Source: Rhodospirillales bacterium
GTDB lineage: Bacteria; Pseudomonadota; Alphaproteobacteria; Rhodospirillales; JAPHTL01
Assembly: GCA_026193355.1 (NCBI GenBank)
Contig: JAPHTL010000014.1
Location: 1 to 23,244 of the forward strand
DNA: 23,244 bases
Direction: 5' to 3'
This document shows, in pieces, positions 1 to 8,120 of this stretch. The notes below the pieces were generated by a model. That model did no database searches, was not told where the DNA came from, and saw nothing but the letters and a program-made list of their open reading frames with translations. Numbering within the stretch: the stretch's first letter is position 1; every line of letters begins with the position of its first letter. The position numbers and the translations under genes are program-made.

Positions 1-407
1 GAATAGACCGGATAAAACGGGTTGGGCATCAGGGCGAGGGGCTTCCGCCCGTTCTTTGCATCCGGAATGGCGACCAGTCCCACCATGAACAGCGCCTCGC
101 GCGTTCCCGTTACGGGAAGAATGTGACGGGCCGGATCGATGGCCGCGGGAGCAAGCCCATAGCGGCGCTCAAGCCATGCGGCGACGGCGGCCCCCCATTC
201 CGGGGTGCCCTCAAGCGGCGGATACTTGCCCCATCCCGCTGCGGTTTCGGTCAACTTTTCGGCCAACATCGGCGGCGGCGGATGCTGGGGCTCGCCAATC
301 GACATGAGCAACGGCGCAAGCCCGTCGGGGGGCGTGACATCCGCGAGCAGATCGCGAAGCCGCTGGAAGGGATAGTCGGTCAAAAGATCGAGGGCCGGAT
401 TGAGCAT
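1..407 (-). CDS. PLP-dependent class I/II aminotransferase, N-terminal part (DapC-like)
   Basis: This is the first 135 residues of a fold-type I aminotransferase; the rest lies beyond the left window edge. The protein opens MLNPALDLLTDYPFQRL and continues with SIGEPQHPPPP, the glycine/proline-rich N-terminal motif of DapC-like and aspartate-type aminotransferases. VTGTREALF, near residue 110, is the usual segment that binds the cofactor phosphate, and MPNPFYPVY follows. The catalytic lysine is outside the window. The ATG at 407 is the only plausible start because an in-frame TAA sits 12 bases upstream (417-419); its ribosome site is weak. Likely roles are succinyldiaminopimelate or another amino-acid transamination. 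The family is secure; the substrate is inference. Confidence 0.8.
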   Translation of the reverse strand, partial: MLNPALDLLTDYPFQRLRDLLADVTPPDGLAPLLMSIGEPQHPPPPMLAEKLTETAAGWGKYPPLEGTPEWGAAVAAWLERRYGLAPAAIDPARHILPVTGTREALFMVGLVAIPDAKNGRKPLALMPNPFYPVY

Positions 408-457
408 GATCGGGGGTTACCGGAGGATGAGCGGTTGGGCCGAAGGCGTTCGCGGCG

Positions 458-486
458 AGTGTATCCATTCGCCCCCATAACGACAA
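458..486 (-). promoter_or_regulatory. Candidate sigma-70-type promoter for the aminotransferase gene
   Basis: Read on the minus strand, TTGTCG (481-486) and TACACT (458-463) are separated by 17 bases. The predicted transcript start lies about 45 bases before the ATG at 407. The -35 element directly abuts the terminator hairpin of the upstream amtB gene, which fits a fresh transcription unit starting here. No experimental support; judged by motif match and spacing only. Confidence 0.45.
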
Positions 487-516
487 GAACCGCCGGACAT
501 ACTGGCCCGGCGGTTC
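487..516 (-). terminator. Intrinsic terminator after the second amtB gene
   Basis: A perfect 10-base inverted repeat, GAACCGCCGG (487-496) and CCGGCGGTTC (507-516), encloses a 10-base loop. On the minus strand it is followed by TTGTCGTT, a weak T-tract. It lies about 25 bases past the stop codon of the gene at 541-1773 and probably ends that transcript. Confidence 0.6.
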
Positions 517-540
517 CTGGGGTCGTTGTAAAGGCGGCGC

Positions 541-1773
541 TCAGCCGCGGATGTCTTCTTCCGGATAGGCGCCGATGCTGTGAATCGAAATATCCGCGCC
601 GTTGAATTCGTCCTCGGCGTCGAGGCGGATGCCGAGGACCAGTTTCAGCCCGCCATAGACGGAGAAGCCGACGATGGTCGCATAGGCGACCCCGACCAGG
701 GTGCCGAAAAGCTGTGACATGAAGGAAACACCGCCAAGGCCGCCAAGTGTCTCAAGCCCGAAAATACCGGCGGCGATACCGCCGAGCATGCCGCACATGC
801 CATGCAGGGGCCAGACACCCAGAACATCGTCGATCTTCCATTTGTTCTGGCACATCTGGAAGCCCCAGACGAACAGGCCGCCCGCGGCCGCGCCGGTGAC
901 CAGCGCGCCGATCGGGTGCATGACGTTGGACCCGGCGCAAACCGCGACAAGACCCGCCAGCGCGCCGTTGTGTACGAAGCCTGGATCGTTTCGTCCTGCG
1001 ACAAGCGCGGCAAGGATGCCGCCGACCATGGCCATCAGGGAATTGATGGCGACCAGCCCGGTGACGCCTTCAAGGCTCTGTGCGCTCATCACGTTGAAGC
1101 CGAACCAGCCGACCGACAGGATCCATGAACCAAGCGCAAGGAAGGGAATGTTGGAAGGCGGGATGCCAAGCACCGAGCCATCGGCCCGATAACGTCCCTT
1201 GCGCGCGCCAAGCATGACAACCGCGCCCAGCGCGATCCAGCCGCCAACGGCGTGAACGACGACGGAACCGGCGAAATCATTGAACGGCGCGCCGAATGTG
1301 GTTTCGATAAAAGCCTGAAAACCGAAGCGGTCGCTCCAGACCATGCCTTCGAACAGGGGATAGAAGACCCCCACAAGGATGGCGGTGGCGATCAGTTGCG
1401 GCCAGAACTTCGCCCGTTCCGCGATGCCGCCCGAAATGATTGCCGGGATGGCGGCGGCGAAGGTCATCAGGAAGAAGAACTTGACCAGATCGTAGCCGCT
1501 GGCGGCGAAGGCGTAGCCATCCGCGGATTCGGTTCCGGCCAGCACCTTGGCGTTGACCAGAAAATCGACACCATAGGCCACCGAATAGCCGATGAAGAAA
1601 TAGGCGATCGTGGAAACGGCGAAATCGACCAGAATCTTGACCAGGGCGTTGACCTGGTTCTTGCGGCGCACGGTGCCTGCCTCAAGAAAGGCGAAACCGC
1701 TGTGCATGGCCATGACCATGACCGCACCCATTAGGACGAAAAAGACGTCCGCTCCGGACTTGAGGGTGTCCAT
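541..1773 (-). CDS. Ammonium transporter, second Amt paralogue without signal peptide
   Basis: This 410-residue integral membrane protein of the Amt/Mep/Rh family conducts ammonium across the inner membrane. The conserved pore residues can be seen: Asp166 in FNDFAGS, the first twin histidine His174 in VVVHAVGG, and the second, His324, in WPLHGMCG. Unlike the paralogue at 2059-3384 it has no cleavable signal; the first membrane helix starts within the first ten residues. Its C-terminal tail ends ADISIHSIGAYPEED and differs from the other paralogue, so PII control may differ. A GGGAG ribosome site lies 10 bases before the ATG. A terminator separates it from the glnK-amtB unit, and it has its own upstream region, so it is probably transcribed alone. 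Family assignment is secure; the division of labour with the paralogue is unknown. Confidence 0.93.
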   Translation of the reverse strand: MDTLKSGADVFFVLMGAVMVMAMHSGFAFLEAGTVRRKNQVNALVKILVDFAVSTIAYFFIGYSVAYGVDFLVNAKVLAGTESADGYAFAASGYDLVKFFFLMTFAAAIPAIISGGIAERAKFWPQLIATAILVGVFYPLFEGMVWSDRFGFQAFIETTFGAPFNDFAGSVVVHAVGGWIALGAVVMLGARKGRYRADGSVLGIPPSNIPFLALGSWILSVGWFGFNVMSAQSLEGVTGLVAINSLMAMVGGILAALVAGRNDPGFVHNGALAGLVAVCAGSNVMHPIGALVTGAAAGGLFVWGFQMCQNKWKIDDVLGVWPLHGMCGMLGGIAAGIFGLETLGGLGGVSFMSQLFGTLVGVAYATIVGFSVYGGLKLVLGIRLDAEDEFNGADISIHSIGAYPEEDIRG

Positions 1774-1823
1774 GATGTGTTTTCTCCCGGGCTTTTTTGT
1801 CGGCGACAGTGGTTCGGTCTATG

Positions 1824-1838
1824 TCAAGAAGCATGCCA
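1824..1838 (-). promoter_or_regulatory. Sigma-54-like -24/-12 element before the second amtB
   Basis: On the minus strand the element reads TGGCATG, four bases, then TTGA, about 50 bases before the ATG at 1773. The sigma-54 consensus is TGGCACG-N4-TTGC, so the -24 half is good but the usually invariant C of the -12 half is an A. The same departure occurs in the glnK upstream region. Further upstream (1941-1959) GCAC and GTGC half-sites form an inverted pair, but their 11-base spacing is wider than that of a standard NtrC site. Confidence 0.4.
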
Positions 1839-1972
1839 AAAGGGCGACTCGCCGCCTAATCCATTGAAAAGACATCATAATATGAAAAATACGATGGCCA
1901 GACGGCCCACCGGACGGCGCAGGCGCCGCCGAATAAACAGGCACAATGAGAAGTGGTGCTGAAAAAACATGC

Positions 1973-2013
1973 AAAAAAAGGTGGGGCCGGAGGGATTGCC
2001 CTCCGACCCCACC
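1973..2013 (-). terminator. Strong intrinsic terminator of the glnK-amtB operon
   Basis: A 15-base-pair stem (1980-1994 with 1999-2013, one G-U pair in the RNA) closes a 4-base loop. On the minus strand it is followed directly by seven T residues (1973-1979). It lies 45 bases past the stop of the amtB at 2059-3384, so it should separate that operon from the second amtB downstream. Confidence 0.9.
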
Positions 2014-2058
2014 CGGCCCAATTTCCACCAGGGTACTGCTGGGGAAGAGTCGCAGTAC

Positions 2059-3384
<1,326 letters not shown>

Positions 3385-3396
3385 GGCAGGTCCTCC

Positions 3397-3735
3397 TTAC
3401 AGGGCCTCGGCGTCGCTCTCGCCGGTGCGGATACGAACCGCACGGCTGACGTCGCACACGAAAATTTTGCCGTCACCGATCTTGCCGGTATGGGCGGTCT
3501 TCTGGATCGCCTCGACGACCTGTTCGGTCAGGTCGGCGGGGATAACGACCTCGATCTTGACCTTGGGAAGGAAATGCACCTCGTATTCGGCGCCACGATA
3601 GATTTCCGTCTGGCCCTTCTGCCGCCCAAAGCCCTTGACCTCGGAAACGGTCAGGCCCTGCACACCGATTTCGGTCAGCGCGGAGCGGACCTCGTCGAGC
3701 TTGAAAGGTTTAATGACGGCCATGATGAGCTTCAT
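3397..3735 (-). CDS. glnK: Nitrogen regulatory protein P-II (GlnK type)
   Basis: This 112-residue trimeric signal protein senses 2-oxoglutarate and ATP/ADP and controls AmtB and nitrogen-regulation enzymes. It shows the P-II pattern from MKLIMAVIKPFKLDEVR onward. The T-loop has Tyr46 and the uridylylation site Tyr51 (GAEYEVHF), and the C-terminal signature KIGDGKIFV is present. The longer reading frame extends 46 residues upstream, but the extension has no family similarity. The ATG at 3735 has a strong AGGAGG ribosome site 7 bases before it and gives the normal family length. It is the first gene of the glnK-amtB operon. Choosing GlnK rather than GlnB rests on the adjacent amtB. Confidence 0.96.
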   Translation of the reverse strand: MKLIMAVIKPFKLDEVRSALTEIGVQGLTVSEVKGFGRQKGQTEIYRGAEYEVHFLPKVKIEVVIPADLTEQVVEAIQKTAHTGKIGDGKIFVCDVSRAVRIRTGESDAEAL

Positions 3736-3799
3736 CGCCCGTCCTCCTGTATCTCTCTGGTGGCGCCCCAGGGGTTGGCGCGCCGTCGACAGTACATAT

Positions 3800-3814
3800 T
3801 CATGAACCGTGCCA
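3800..3814 (-). promoter_or_regulatory. Sigma-54-like -24/-12 element before glnK
   Basis: On the minus strand this reads TGGCACG, four bases, then ATGA, about 65 bases before the glnK ATG. The -24 half matches the sigma-54 consensus exactly; the -12 half (consensus TTGC) is poor. glnK-amtB operons are commonly transcribed by sigma-54 RNA polymerase with NtrC, which makes the match plausible. I see no clear NtrC site upstream. Confidence 0.4.
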
Positions 3815-3861
3815 AACCTGGGACAGGAGAGGATTTCCGTTGAATAACAAGGCGCTGACAG

Positions 3862-3895
3862 AAAACGCCCCACCGGTTTGTCGGAGGGGCGTTTT
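3862..3895 (-). terminator. Intrinsic terminator after the DUF971 gene
   Basis: AAAACGCCCC (3862-3871) and GGGGCGTTTT (3886-3895) form a perfect 10-base stem. The loop can extend pairing through CCGG/TCGG. The minus-strand RNA ends the stem in four U residues. It lies 75 bases past the DUF971 stop and upstream of glnK, so it should separate the two transcription units. The symmetrical A/T ends would let it work in both directions. Confidence 0.75.
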
Positions 3896-3902
3896 AATGT
3901 TA

Positions 3903-3939
3903 GCCTAAAAAATAGGCAGCATATAATCGTTGATTATAT
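3903..3939. repeat. Two short AT-rich inverted repeats between DUF971 and glnK
   Basis: GCCTA-AAAAA-TAGGC (3903-3917) is followed 3 bases later by ATATAATC-GTT-GATTATAT (3921-3939), a perfect 8-base dyad. Both lie in an AT-rich pocket between the DUF971 stop and its terminator, about 90-140 bases upstream of the sigma-54-like element of glnK. That is a usual distance for an activator site. They could be protein-binding dyads or RNA 3' structure; the sequence does not decide. Confidence 0.5.
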
Positions 3940-3969
3940 TTTGGGCATTTTTATGGGGCGGTGGTGGAA

Positions 3970-4344
3970 TCAGGGATCGCGGCTAAGGCCGTTGGCTTCA
4001 AGCGCCGCAAGATAGCCTTTCCAGATCTCGTCCTTGCGCGTCCCGAAATCGTAAAGCGTATCCCACGAAAAAATACCTGAATCGTGCAGATCGTCGAATT
4101 TGAGCTTTACGGCGTAATGACCAACGGGTTGAACTTCCATGATGCCAACGTGGCGTCGGCCGGCGATGATCTTCTTTTCCGACGGGGAATGACCCTGCAC
4201 CTCGGCCGAAGGGCTTTCAACGCGCAGAAGTTCGGCGGGCAGCGAAAAGGACTTCCCATCGTCGAAATCGACCTCAAGGATCTTTTCTTCCCGCTTCAGA
4301 CGGATTTCCGTCGGTTTATGCTGTGTGCCAGTCGTCTCGTTCAT
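3970..4344 (-). CDS. DUF971 (gamma-butyrobetaine hydroxylase-like N-terminal) family protein
   Basis: This is a single-domain DUF971 protein of about 124 residues. Visible family segments are PTEIRLKREEKILEVDFDDG, LPAELLRVESPSAEVQGH, RRHVGIMEVQPVGHYAVKL and FDDLHDSGIFSWDTLYDFG. The fold resembles the N-terminal domain of gamma-butyrobetaine hydroxylase; stand-alone members have been linked to Fe-S cluster handling, and the role here is not shown. I chose the ATG at 4344. An alternative TTG at 4374 would add ten residues, overlap the stop of the upstream gene (TTGA) and has a GAAGG site before it, so coupled initiation there is possible. It is probably co-transcribed with the Trm112 gene. Confidence 0.88.
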   Translation of the reverse strand: MNETTGTQHKPTEIRLKREEKILEVDFDDGKSFSLPAELLRVESPSAEVQGHSPSEKKIIAGRRHVGIMEVQPVGHYAVKLKFDDLHDSGIFSWDTLYDFGTRKDEIWKGYLAALEANGLSRDP

Positions 4345-4370
4345 CTCTGTTCCGTTCTTGTCCTTGTGGG

Positions 4371-4562
4371 TCAATCATCGCCTTCGGCGATCCTGCGGGC
4401 CTCGTCCTCCAGCATGACGGGAATGCCGTCGCGGATGGGAAAGGCCAGCCCGGCCTGTTCGCTGACCAGCTCCTGCGCTGCTGCGTCGTAGCGCAGCGGG
4501 CCTTTGGTCAGTGGGCAGACCAGAATCTCGAGAAGTCGCGGGTCGACCTGTGGTTCGTTCAT
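4371..4562 (-). CDS. Trm112/UPF0434 family small zinc-ribbon-like protein
   Basis: This 63-residue protein begins MNEPQVDPRLLEILVCPLTKGPL, the YcaR/Trm112-like pattern (LLEILVCPxxKGPL), and later has LAFPIRDGIPVMLEDEAR, the conserved C-terminal half. Eukaryotic and archaeal Trm112 activates methyltransferases; the bacterial short form is less well understood. A GGAGG ribosome site lies 9 bases before the ATG. The gene follows the thioredoxin gene by 70 bases and touches the DUF971 gene, so the three probably form an operon. Family is secure; function is inference. Confidence 0.9.
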   Translation of the reverse strand: MNEPQVDPRLLEILVCPLTKGPLRYDAAAQELVSEQAGLAFPIRDGIPVMLEDEARRIAEGDD

Positions 4563-4632
4563 CTTATCGTGCCTCCGAGGGGCTGACAGCTATCTGGGGT
4601 GCCGAGCGTGGCCTGGCAACCCCGAAGCGCGA

Positions 4633-5556
4633 TCAGGCAAACAAAAGGGTGGAAAGGCGGCGGCGCGCATCCGCGGTCAGCGGGTCGTCCTCGCCCATGA
4701 TTTCAAAGAACTTCAGAAGCTGCACGCGCGCGGCGCTGTCGTTCCATGACGAATTGCGGGCCTGAATATCGAGAAGATGATCAAGCGCCTCTTCGCGGCG
4801 GTTGGCGGCGAAACAGGCAATCGCCAGATCGAACTGCGCTTGCATATCCTTCGGATTTTTCGCCACCCTGGCTTCCAGTTCGGAAATCTCGCCGGTATCG
4901 GCGCTTTGTTCCGCAAGTTCGATTGCGGCGATGGCGCCGGCGACTTCAGGCTTCAGTTTCATCACGTCGTCCAGCGCATCGGCGATCTCGCGCGCACGGG
5001 GCGCATCGCCGGTGGCCACCGCACACCGCATGATGCCGGCAATAGCCATGGAATTGGCCGGTTCCGCCGCCTGAACCTGGGCATAGAGGGCGCCGGCGGC
5101 TTCGAAATCGCCTGCATCAAAGGCGATCTGCGCCTGCTCCAGCGCTTCTTCCAGCGGCGAGGCGGGCGCGCCGCCCAGAAGCTTCGCGATGAATGCCTTG
5201 ATCTGGCTTTCGGGAACAGCGCCCATGAAAGCGTCAACGGGGCGGCCATCCTTGAAGCCATAGACGGCGGGAATGGACTGCACCTGCATCTGCGCGGCGA
5301 GCTGCTGGTTTTCGTCCACGTTGATCTTGACCATGCGGACCTTGCCCGCTGCGGCGTTGACCAGTTTTTCCAGCATCGGTCCAAGTTGCTTGCATGGGCC
5401 GCACCACGGCGCCCAGAAATCGACGATGACCGGGACCGTCTTCGATGCCTCGATCACATCAACGACAAAAGAAGCGGTATCGCTTTCCTTGATCAAGGAC
5501 CCGCCTGCGCCGGCCTGATCCGCGAAGGTGCCGTCCTGATTGAGGGTAATTTCCAT
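4633..5556 (-). CDS. Thioredoxin-TPR protein (YbbN/CnoX-like co-chaperone)
   Basis: This protein is 307 residues long. Residues about 22-130 are a thioredoxin domain with the redox site Trp51-Cys-Gly-Pro-Cys55-Lys in VDFWAPWCGPCK and the cis-proline segment QSIPAVYGF. Residues about 140-307 are alpha-helical TPR-like repeats ending in RRRLSTLLFA. This two-domain design matches YbbN/CnoX, a holdase that passes clients to chaperones. E. coli YbbN lacks one redox cysteine, whereas both are kept here, so it may also act as a reductant. I chose the ATG at 5556 (AGGAAG 8 bases upstream) rather than the long upstream extension, which looks non-coding. A possible -10 (TATATT, 5621-5626 on the minus strand) precedes it. 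Confidence 0.92.
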   Translation of the reverse strand: MEITLNQDGTFADQAGAGGSLIKESDTASFVVDVIEASKTVPVIVDFWAPWCGPCKQLGPMLEKLVNAAAGKVRMVKINVDENQQLAAQMQVQSIPAVYGFKDGRPVDAFMGAVPESQIKAFIAKLLGGAPASPLEEALEQAQIAFDAGDFEAAGALYAQVQAAEPANSMAIAGIMRCAVATGDAPRAREIADALDDVMKLKPEVAGAIAAIELAEQSADTGEISELEARVAKNPKDMQAQFDLAIACFAANRREEALDHLLDIQARNSSWNDSAARVQLLKFFEIMGEDDPLTADARRRLSTLLFA

Positions 5557-5721
5557 GTTTGGGCTTCCTGTGCGTTTAAACCTGTTTGGTCCACGCCCAT
5601 ATGGCCGGAACCGTTTGCGTAATATAGTGCGAAGCGCGCCATACGAAAGCCCCTTGTTTCCCAACGCCCTTGTCAAACGGCGGGTGCGGGAGGGGATGAC
5701 GGCGATGCGGCAGAAAACCTC

Positions 5722-5749
5722 TTGCAATACGCGTCTGTTTGCGTAGTAT
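5722..5749 (+). promoter_or_regulatory. Promoter of the tRNA-Gly gene
   Basis: TTGCAA (5722-5727) and TAGTAT (5744-5749) are separated by 16 bases. The predicted start is about 20 bases before the mature tRNA 5' end, which is typical for a stable RNA gene. Confidence 0.6.
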
Positions 5750-5760
5750 CTGCGCCGCGC

Positions 5761-5780
5761 CGTTATGCGGCGTTATGCGG
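5761..5780 (+). repeat. Tandem 10-base duplication in the tRNA leader
   Basis: CGTTATGCGG occurs twice in a row (5761-5770, 5771-5780). The last four bases of the second copy are the first four of the tRNA acceptor stem. Probably a slippage product; it leaves the tRNA intact. Confidence 0.9.
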
Positions 5781-5851
5781 GCGTAGCTCAGGGGTAGAGC
5801 GCAACCTTGCCAAGGTTGAAGTCGTGAGTTCGAATCTCATCGCCCGCTCCA
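5777..5851 (+). tRNA. tRNA-Gly (anticodon GCC)
   Basis: A complete cloverleaf can be drawn. The acceptor GCGGGCG (5777-5783) pairs with CGCCCGC (5841-5847); the D arm is AGCTCAGGGGTAGAGC. The anticodon stem is CAACC/GGTTG around loop TTGCCAA, with anticodon GCC at 5809-5811. The T arm carries GTTCGAATC, the discriminator base is T, and CCA is encoded (5849-5851). It is a single tRNA with its own promoter and terminator. Confidence 0.97.
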
Positions 5852-5873
5852 TTCTTTTATACATTTCAAAGAC

Positions 5874-5908
5874 AAAACCCCGGACCATCGGTTCGGGGTT
5901 TTCTTTTT
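5874..5908 (+). terminator. Bidirectional terminator between tRNA-Gly and the ABC transporter operon
   Basis: AAAACCCCG (5874-5882) pairs with CGGGGTTTT (5894-5902), followed on the plus strand by CTTTTT. On the minus strand the stem also ends in TTTT, so the same hairpin can end the convergent permease transcript, whose stop codon is at 5914-5916. Confidence 0.85.
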
Positions 5909-5913
5909 GGCAA

Positions 5914-6765
5914 TTATCCGGGCGTCAGGCCGCGAAGCCGTTCGCCGCGTCGCCGCAAAAGCTCCAGAACCGTCAACAGTCCGATTGATATGGCCACCAA
6001 CAGCGTTGCGACGGCCAGTATGGTCGGGCTGATCTGTTCGCGGATGCCCGACCACATCTGGATGGGGATCGTGCGCTGTTCCGGCCCGGCGATGAAAAGC
6101 ACGACGACAACCTCGTCGAAAGAGGCGATGAACGCGAACAACGCGCCGGAAATCACGCCCGGCGTCACCAGCGGCAGCACCACCTTGAAAAAGGCGCGAG
6201 CCGGGGATGCGCCAAGGCTGGCCGCCGCGCGGGTCAGCGAATGATTGAAGCCGGTCAGTGTCGCGGTCACCGTGATCACCACAAACGGAAGGCCAAGCGC
6301 GGTGTGGGCGAGAATGACGCCCAGATAGGTCTGGGTCAGGTGGTATTTCGAGAAAAAGAAGAACATCCCCGCCGCCGAGATGATCAACGGAACGATCATG
6401 GGGGAAATCAGAACCGCCATGATCGGTACGCGCCAGGGCATGTGGCGGCTGGACATGCCCAATGCCGCCAGAGTCCCAAGCCCGGTGGCAAGAATTGTCG
6501 AGAAAAACGCCACGATGAAGCTGTTCTTGATCGCGCCGAGCCAGGCCTGGGAGGTGAAAAAGTCCTCGTACCAGCGCAACGAATAGCCTTCAGGGTCAAA
6601 TTCGATCATCGCCTTGGTGAAGGTGAAGTAAGGCTCGGCGTTGAAGCTGAGCGGGATGATCACAAGAATCGGCCCGATCAGAAAGACAAAGATCAGCCCG
6701 CAAAGAAGACGAAAGGCGTAATGCCAGAGCCTTTCCGGACCGGTCGCATAGGGTGGTGGCGCCAT
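5914..6765 (-). CDS. ABC transporter permease, PotC-like
   Basis: This 283-residue inner-membrane protein has about six transmembrane helices and is one half of the transport channel. The EAA loop that docks on the ATPase is visible at about 179-207 (RAAASLGASPARAFFKVVLP, then a conserved Gly). Family features include SFNAEPYFTF near residue 40 and SFDEVVVVLFIAGP near 225, typical of spermidine/putrescine-type PotC permeases. GGGAGGG lies 10 bases before the ATG, and the gap to the preceding permease gene is 19 bases. It is the last gene of the four-gene operon. The substrate class is inferred from family. Confidence 0.92.
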   Translation of the reverse strand: MAPPPYATGPERLWHYAFRLLCGLIFVFLIGPILVIIPLSFNAEPYFTFTKAMIEFDPEGYSLRWYEDFFTSQAWLGAIKNSFIVAFFSTILATGLGTLAALGMSSRHMPWRVPIMAVLISPMIVPLIISAAGMFFFFSKYHLTQTYLGVILAHTALGLPFVVITVTATLTGFNHSLTRAAASLGASPARAFFKVVLPLVTPGVISGALFAFIASFDEVVVVLFIAGPEQRTIPIQMWSGIREQISPTILAVATLLVAISIGLLTVLELLRRRGERLRGLTPG

Positions 6766-6784
6766 GGTTTCTCGGCCCTCCCCC

Positions 6785-8032
6785 TCAGCCCAGCTTCATG
6801 TTGTCGATGCCGATCAGGCGGTTGTAGAGCATGTAGAGCGCGATCACGACGCCCAGCAACAACGAGCCGATGGCCGCCGCCAGACCCCAGTTCAGCGACT
6901 GTTGCATGTGATAGGCGATGAAATTGGTGATAAAGCGGCCCGATTGCCCGCCCACCAGCGCGGGCGTGATGTAGTAGCCAATCGACAGGATGAAAACCAG
7001 AATGGATCCCGCCCCGATGCCCGTCAGTGTTTGCGGGAAATACACGCGCCGAAAGGCCGTAAAGGCGGTTGCCCCCATTGAACGCGCCGCGCGCATGTAG
7101 CTGGGCGGTATGGTCTTCATCACGGAATAAAGCGGCAGGATCATGAACGGCAGCAAAATATGCGTCATCGCGATGATGGTGCCGGTCTTGTTGTAGATCA
7201 TCTGAATGCGGTTGGCGTCGTCGATCAATCCCGTCCAGACGAACAGGTCGTTGAGAACGCCCTGACTTTGCAGGATGGCGATCCACGTGGTCGTGCGGAC
7301 CAGCATCGAGGTCCAGAAAGGCAGCAACACCAGAATCATCAACAGGTTTGCCTGGCGCATGGGAAGCGTCGCCAGCAAAAACGCCACGGGATAGCCGAGA
7401 AGCAGGCAAAGGGCCGTGATAAGGGCGCTCATCCACAAGGTGCGCATGAACAGATCAACATAGATTTTCATGTGTGCGGGCTTTGATTCTATCGACCCGT
7501 CCGATCCGTGCCGCAGGTCAAGCGCGGATAGAAAGTAGGACAGCGTATAGGGCGCCGATTGACGCTTGATCAAAAGCCAGACATCGGGCTCCCTCCAACG
7601 TTTGTCGGCAGCCAGAATCAGTTCCCTGTACGGCCCGGACTCCCATTTTTTGGCCTTGCGCGCGGTTTTCATGACCAGTGAGCGCATGCCGCCCTTCTCG
7701 TAATTCAGGCGACTGGCGACATGGCCGATCGTTCTTTCACGACTGCCTTTGGCAAGATCGTGGGCCGCGGCGGCGAACACGGCTTCGCCGGGAAGACCAT
7801 CGCCGTTCCATGCGATCAGGGCTTCGGCGGTTTGCGGCATGTAGGTGATGACTTCGGGGTTGTCCACGCTGCGCGTCAGCATGTCCATGATCGGCAAAAC
7901 GAAGGCGACGAGCAGAAAGGCGAAAAGCGGCGTGACAAGCAAAACGGCTTTCAGCCTGTGTCGCCGTTGCGCACGACGCAGGCTTGTCTTCAGCGGTACA
8001 CCGTCCGCGGTCGTCAGGTTCGTACTGTTCAT
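6785..8032 (-). CDS. ABC transporter permease, PotB-like, with large N-terminal periplasmic insert
   Basis: This 415-residue permease is much longer than the roughly 280-300 residues usual for PotB. The extra length lies between helix 1 (about 29-48) and helix 2 (about 195-220), giving a loop of about 145 residues that should face the periplasm. The rest is a normal permease core with EAA loop RAARSMGATAFTAFRRVYFP at about 314-333. Longer members with such an insert exist in alphaproteobacteria. I start at the ATG at 8032; a TTG at 8071 would add 13 residues but has no ribosome site. It pairs with the PotC-like gene downstream. Confidence 0.9.
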   Translation of the reverse strand: MNSTNLTTADGVPLKTSLRRAQRRHRLKAVLLVTPLFAFLLVAFVLPIMDMLTRSVDNPEVITYMPQTAEALIAWNGDGLPGEAVFAAAAHDLAKGSRERTIGHVASRLNYEKGGMRSLVMKTARKAKKWESGPYRELILAADKRWREPDVWLLIKRQSAPYTLSYFLSALDLRHGSDGSIESKPAHMKIYVDLFMRTLWMSALITALCLLLGYPVAFLLATLPMRQANLLMILVLLPFWTSMLVRTTTWIAILQSQGVLNDLFVWTGLIDDANRIQMIYNKTGTIIAMTHILLPFMILPLYSVMKTIPPSYMRAARSMGATAFTAFRRVYFPQTLTGIGAGSILVFILSIGYYITPALVGGQSGRFITNFIAYHMQQSLNWGLAAAIGSLLLGVVIALYMLYNRLIGIDNMKLG

Positions 8033-8077
8033 GCCCGCTGCATCGTTCAAGGGCCAACCCCGTCGGTTCAAGTGTAA

Positions 8078-8112
8078 AAAGGGAAGGGACCAAAGGCGGC
8101 CCCCTCCCCTTT
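8078..8112 (-). terminator. Hairpin with U-tract inside the transporter operon
   Basis: On the minus strand AAAGGGGAGGG (8102-8112) pairs over 11 positions with CCCTTCCCTTT (8078-8088; one G-U pair), then the U-run continues to 8076. It sits between the binding-protein gene and the PotB-like gene. It is probably a leaky terminator or 3' stabiliser that favours the binding protein over the permeases. Confidence 0.65.
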
Positions 8113-8120
8113 AACGGTCT

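Noticed and set aside
1941..1959. Possible NtrC site upstream of the second amtB
   Set aside because: The GCAC and GTGC half-sites are present but 11 bases apart, whereas standard NtrC sites have about 7; not reported as a site.
4777..5622. A 281-codon plus-strand frame opposite the thioredoxin gene
   Set aside because: It is antisense to an unmistakable thioredoxin-TPR gene and shows no motif of its own.
5777..5908. tRNA-Gly as an attachment site of an integrated element
   Set aside because: No integrase, no duplicated tRNA end and no foreign gene content on either side within the window.
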